Part shown: piece after piece, positions 62,201 through 64,000 of the stretch
How positions within the stretch are numbered: the first letter of the stretch is position 1
Layout: every line of letters begins with the position of its first letter
Assembly: GCA_030268105.1 (NCBI GenBank)
Contig: BSDZ01000094.1
Location: forward strand, 4,622,501-4,686,500
DNA length: 64,000 nucleotides
Reading direction: 5' to 3'
DNA from: Volvox africanus
Taxonomy: Eukaryota; Chlorophyta; Chlorophyceae; Chlamydomonadales; Volvocaceae
Translations under genes and position numbers: made by a program
The notes under the pieces: model-generated
What the model was told of the DNA's origin: nothing
The model's database searches: none
The model's input: the letters and a program-made list of their open reading frames with translations, nothing else

Positions 62201-63635
62201 TCCTCCCTGAAATATCTGAATGCAATATCCCTAATCCCTAATCCCTAATCCCTAATCCCCTTCTCGATATGACTCGTGCCGCCTCTTCCAGGACTTGACA
62301 TTATGCCACGTGCTGATCGAGCTTCTCAACTAACTTTATTATCAATCGTCTTGAACTCTGAAACCGCGTGTTCCGCATCTTTGGGGAAACCTTCATATGC
62401 ACGGCGCAGATACTACAAGGCAGGCAAGCTGTCCAAGGCCCAGACGATGTGGGAGCGTGCCGTGGGGTTCGTACAGTACGACAAGAGCTTCTCGGACGAT
62501 GCCAAGCAGGCTTCCAAAGAGATCAAACGCAGCTGCTGGTTGAATCTGGCGGCCCTGGATATCAAGCAGTCGCACTGGAAGGATGCGCTTAAACACTGCA
62601 ACAGCGTAAGTCGTGTCGCCTCCAGGTTGCCATCCAGGGCAGTTTTTAAGATTTGCAGATCTAAACAAAAAAGATGTATACCTGAATAAATTCCAAAAAA
62701 TCAATTTCTGTATAGGGATCTGGGGACTGCTTGGATGCACATGATCCACTCATGAGTAGCGGATTGAAAACCTAATAGCGGACCTAAGGCACGGTGGGGG
62801 GGGGCCGGGCTGGGGCCGACGGTCACGAGGAGGCATATGCGCGCGGATGTAGCTTTCATTTTTGGAGTTTTAGCTTTTTCAGCAGTTCATTTTGCTTCGT
62901 CTTTGTTTTCCTATGTAATGGTACACTCTCGTGGTGTTGTCTGCACAATCCTGCACGATATATCCTGGACCTTGTGGCTGCGCCGACTGCTACCCGATAT
63001 ATGATGACTGCGGTACCGGCTGCCGTCCACGCAGGTCTTGGAAATTGACAGCCAGAACGTTAAGGCGCTGTACCGGCGGGCGCAGGCGCAGATGGGGCTG
63101 CAGGTGCGCTCGAGTGCCTCGCCTATGTATCTGCCGAAGGTGGTGGAGGCCTGCAAGGGGCTCACATAAAGACAACCCGATTGATGCAGCTTCTTGTTAA
63201 GGCACCTCACTCTGTCCAAGAGGCGTATCGAGCAGCAACACCAGAGGTTCTTTTGACGAGACTGTGTTGCTGCCTAAATGCTGCCCTCCTAATAAGTCTT
63301 CTTTTTCTGCTCTTGCTACTCGCCATTCTTTGGACATGTCGCCGGGATGGGTGGGGAGAGGACGGGAAGACGAAGGGGGTGTGTTGCTGAAGTCTCTTGC
63401 GACTCCATCCCGATAAGCGTGAACTGCAGGAGTCAAATTCTGCCGTTTCTCCCGGAGTGGTCTGACGTGCCTTTCCGCATCTCTTCTTCGTGATGTGCTT
63501 CATGACCAGGCCCTGTTAGAGGCTGAGCAGGACCTCAAGAATGCGCTCTACGCAGAGCCCAACAACGCCGACGTACTGGCCCTCATGAGGAAACTTAAGG
63601 CACGTGGGCTACAGAGTATTGGGGCGTTGAATTGA
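56236..63635 (+). CDS. Multi-domain FKBP peptidyl-prolyl isomerase with TPR (FKBP62/65 type)
   Basis: Fifteen exons: 56236-56332, 56418-56494, 57159-57237, 57574-57660, 58133-58275, 58751-58868, 59279-59437, 59690-59778, 60433-60541, 60665-60744, 61238-61414, 62062-62135, 62410-62605, 63035-63103 and 63510-63635. They total 559 residues, close to plant FKBP62. After an acidic N-terminus come three FKBP domains. Domain 1 (about 60-165) keeps the active-site pattern: [49 protein letters not shown]. Domains 2 (170-283) and 3 (285-405) are more divergent and probably inactive. A TPR region (430-545; [15 protein letters not shown]) fits HSP90 binding. Such proteins act as co-chaperones in stress responses. 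The last codons can be read to a stop at 63633-63635, but an AAG-GCACGT GC-type donor lies just before, so a further exon is possible. Confidence 0.93.
57800..58110. repeat. A/T-rich simple-sequence intron (TA)n, (TTAA)n
   Basis: Most of FKBP intron 4 is A/T simple sequence: TA runs near 57825-57845 and about six TTAA units near 57968-57992. Similar TA-rich runs recur near 59040-59100 in another FKBP intron. Confidence 0.85.
62229..62256. repeat. Four tandem CCCTAAT units
   Basis: Four perfect 7-mers of CCCTAAT (ATTAGGG on the other strand) in an FKBP intron resemble, but differ by one base from, the plant/algal telomere unit TTTAGGG. Confidence 0.85.
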
Positions 63636-63722
63636 TTCAGACCGGGTCGGGTCAGGTCGGATTGGCTCGGAAGAGCTGTCAAGGTCCAATTGTCATATTT
63701 CTACCTGTCACAATACGCAAAT

Positions 63723-63727
63723 TGTAA
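63723..63727 (+). terminator. Candidate poly(A) signal of the FKBP gene
   Basis: A TGTAA lies about 90 nt after the stop at 63633-63635. It supports ending the gene there rather than splicing on. Confidence 0.5.
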
Positions 63728-63767
63728 AGCCTAAGCGTGTATGTATTTCCGTGGGTGGCTATTAGCA

Positions 63768-63814
63768 TTTAGGGTTTTAGGATTGAAAAACATAAAACCC
63801 TATGAAACCCTAAA
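63768..63814. repeat. Inverted telomere-like motifs
   Basis: TTTAGGGTTTTAGG (63768-63781) is followed after 12 bp by AAAACCCTATGAAACCCTAA, so telomere-type units face each other and could form a hairpin. Confidence 0.75.
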
Positions 63815-64000
63815 CGTTAATTAATTAAGACACCTGCCGAGCCATGTGCGAAGATTGAGGTCTTGTCCTTTGGGCCGGACGTCCTATTGGAGCTACATCA
63901 CCCGTGACTTCCCATGGCTTCACACCCTGCGTCCTCGGGGATAGGGATCTGGCCGGGCACCACTCGGGTGTGTGCTTTCTGTGTTTCATCGAACCCATTA

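Noticed and set aside
1..64000. CRISPR arrays, rRNA and tRNA genes
   Set aside because: I saw no spaced direct-repeat array and no convincing tRNA or rRNA signature; small RNAs in introns (for example snoRNAs in RPL4) cannot be excluded by eye.

Overview
The window looks like nuclear DNA of a volvocine green alga (Volvox/Chlamydomonas relatives). The evidence: every gene is split by many short introns, 3' ends carry TGTAA poly(A) signals, two genes encode octotricopeptide (OPR) repeat proteins of the kind expanded in these algae, and there is a BBSome gene, as expected of a flagellate. I assembled exon models by hand, matching reading phase across every intron; start codons and 3' ends are less certain than the internal exons.

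Layout. (1) 57-5880 (+): 3' part of a large OPR protein, probably an organelle RNA-binding factor; it starts before the window. (2) 6887-9470 (+): cytosolic ribosomal protein uL4 (RPL4), 7 exons. (3) 12367-25326 (-): one 16-exon gene for a protein of about 2508 residues that joins an MLKL-like four-helix bundle, a WD40-like propeller, a non-RD (HGD) protein kinase and long disordered linkers. One of its introns holds about 35 perfect copies of GGGGAC. (4) 25.3-29.7 kb: gene-poor. (5) 30797-34577 (-): GIP1-N (DUF1296) protein with RGG, Gln-rich and Gly-Tyr regions. (6) 35292-39764 (+): a second OPR protein, with an N-terminus like a transit peptide. (7) 40799-49021 (-): cytochrome P450 with intact catalytic motifs but an unresolved N-terminus; its introns hold a mobile-element remnant and a dispersed repeat also present, inverted, in the first OPR gene. 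(8) 49.33-50.59 kb: AT-rich bacterial DNA with decayed secY(3')-adk and rplX-rplE(5') pieces, of Rickettsiales type, lying just upstream of the P450. (9) 52657-55451 (-): BUD23 18S rRNA methyltransferase. (10) 55516-55848 (-): BBIP1/BBS18, 79 residues, ending 64 nt before the BUD23 start codon. (11) 56236-63635 (+): three-domain FKBP with TPR, divergent from BBIP1.

The strongest leads are the MLKL-like/WD40/kinase fusion with its hexanucleotide-repeat intron, the rickettsial insertion, and the possible BBIP1-BUD23 bicistron. RPL4 and BUD23 both serve ribosome production, and the two OPR proteins probably serve organelle RNA metabolism; otherwise the neighbours show no shared pathway.
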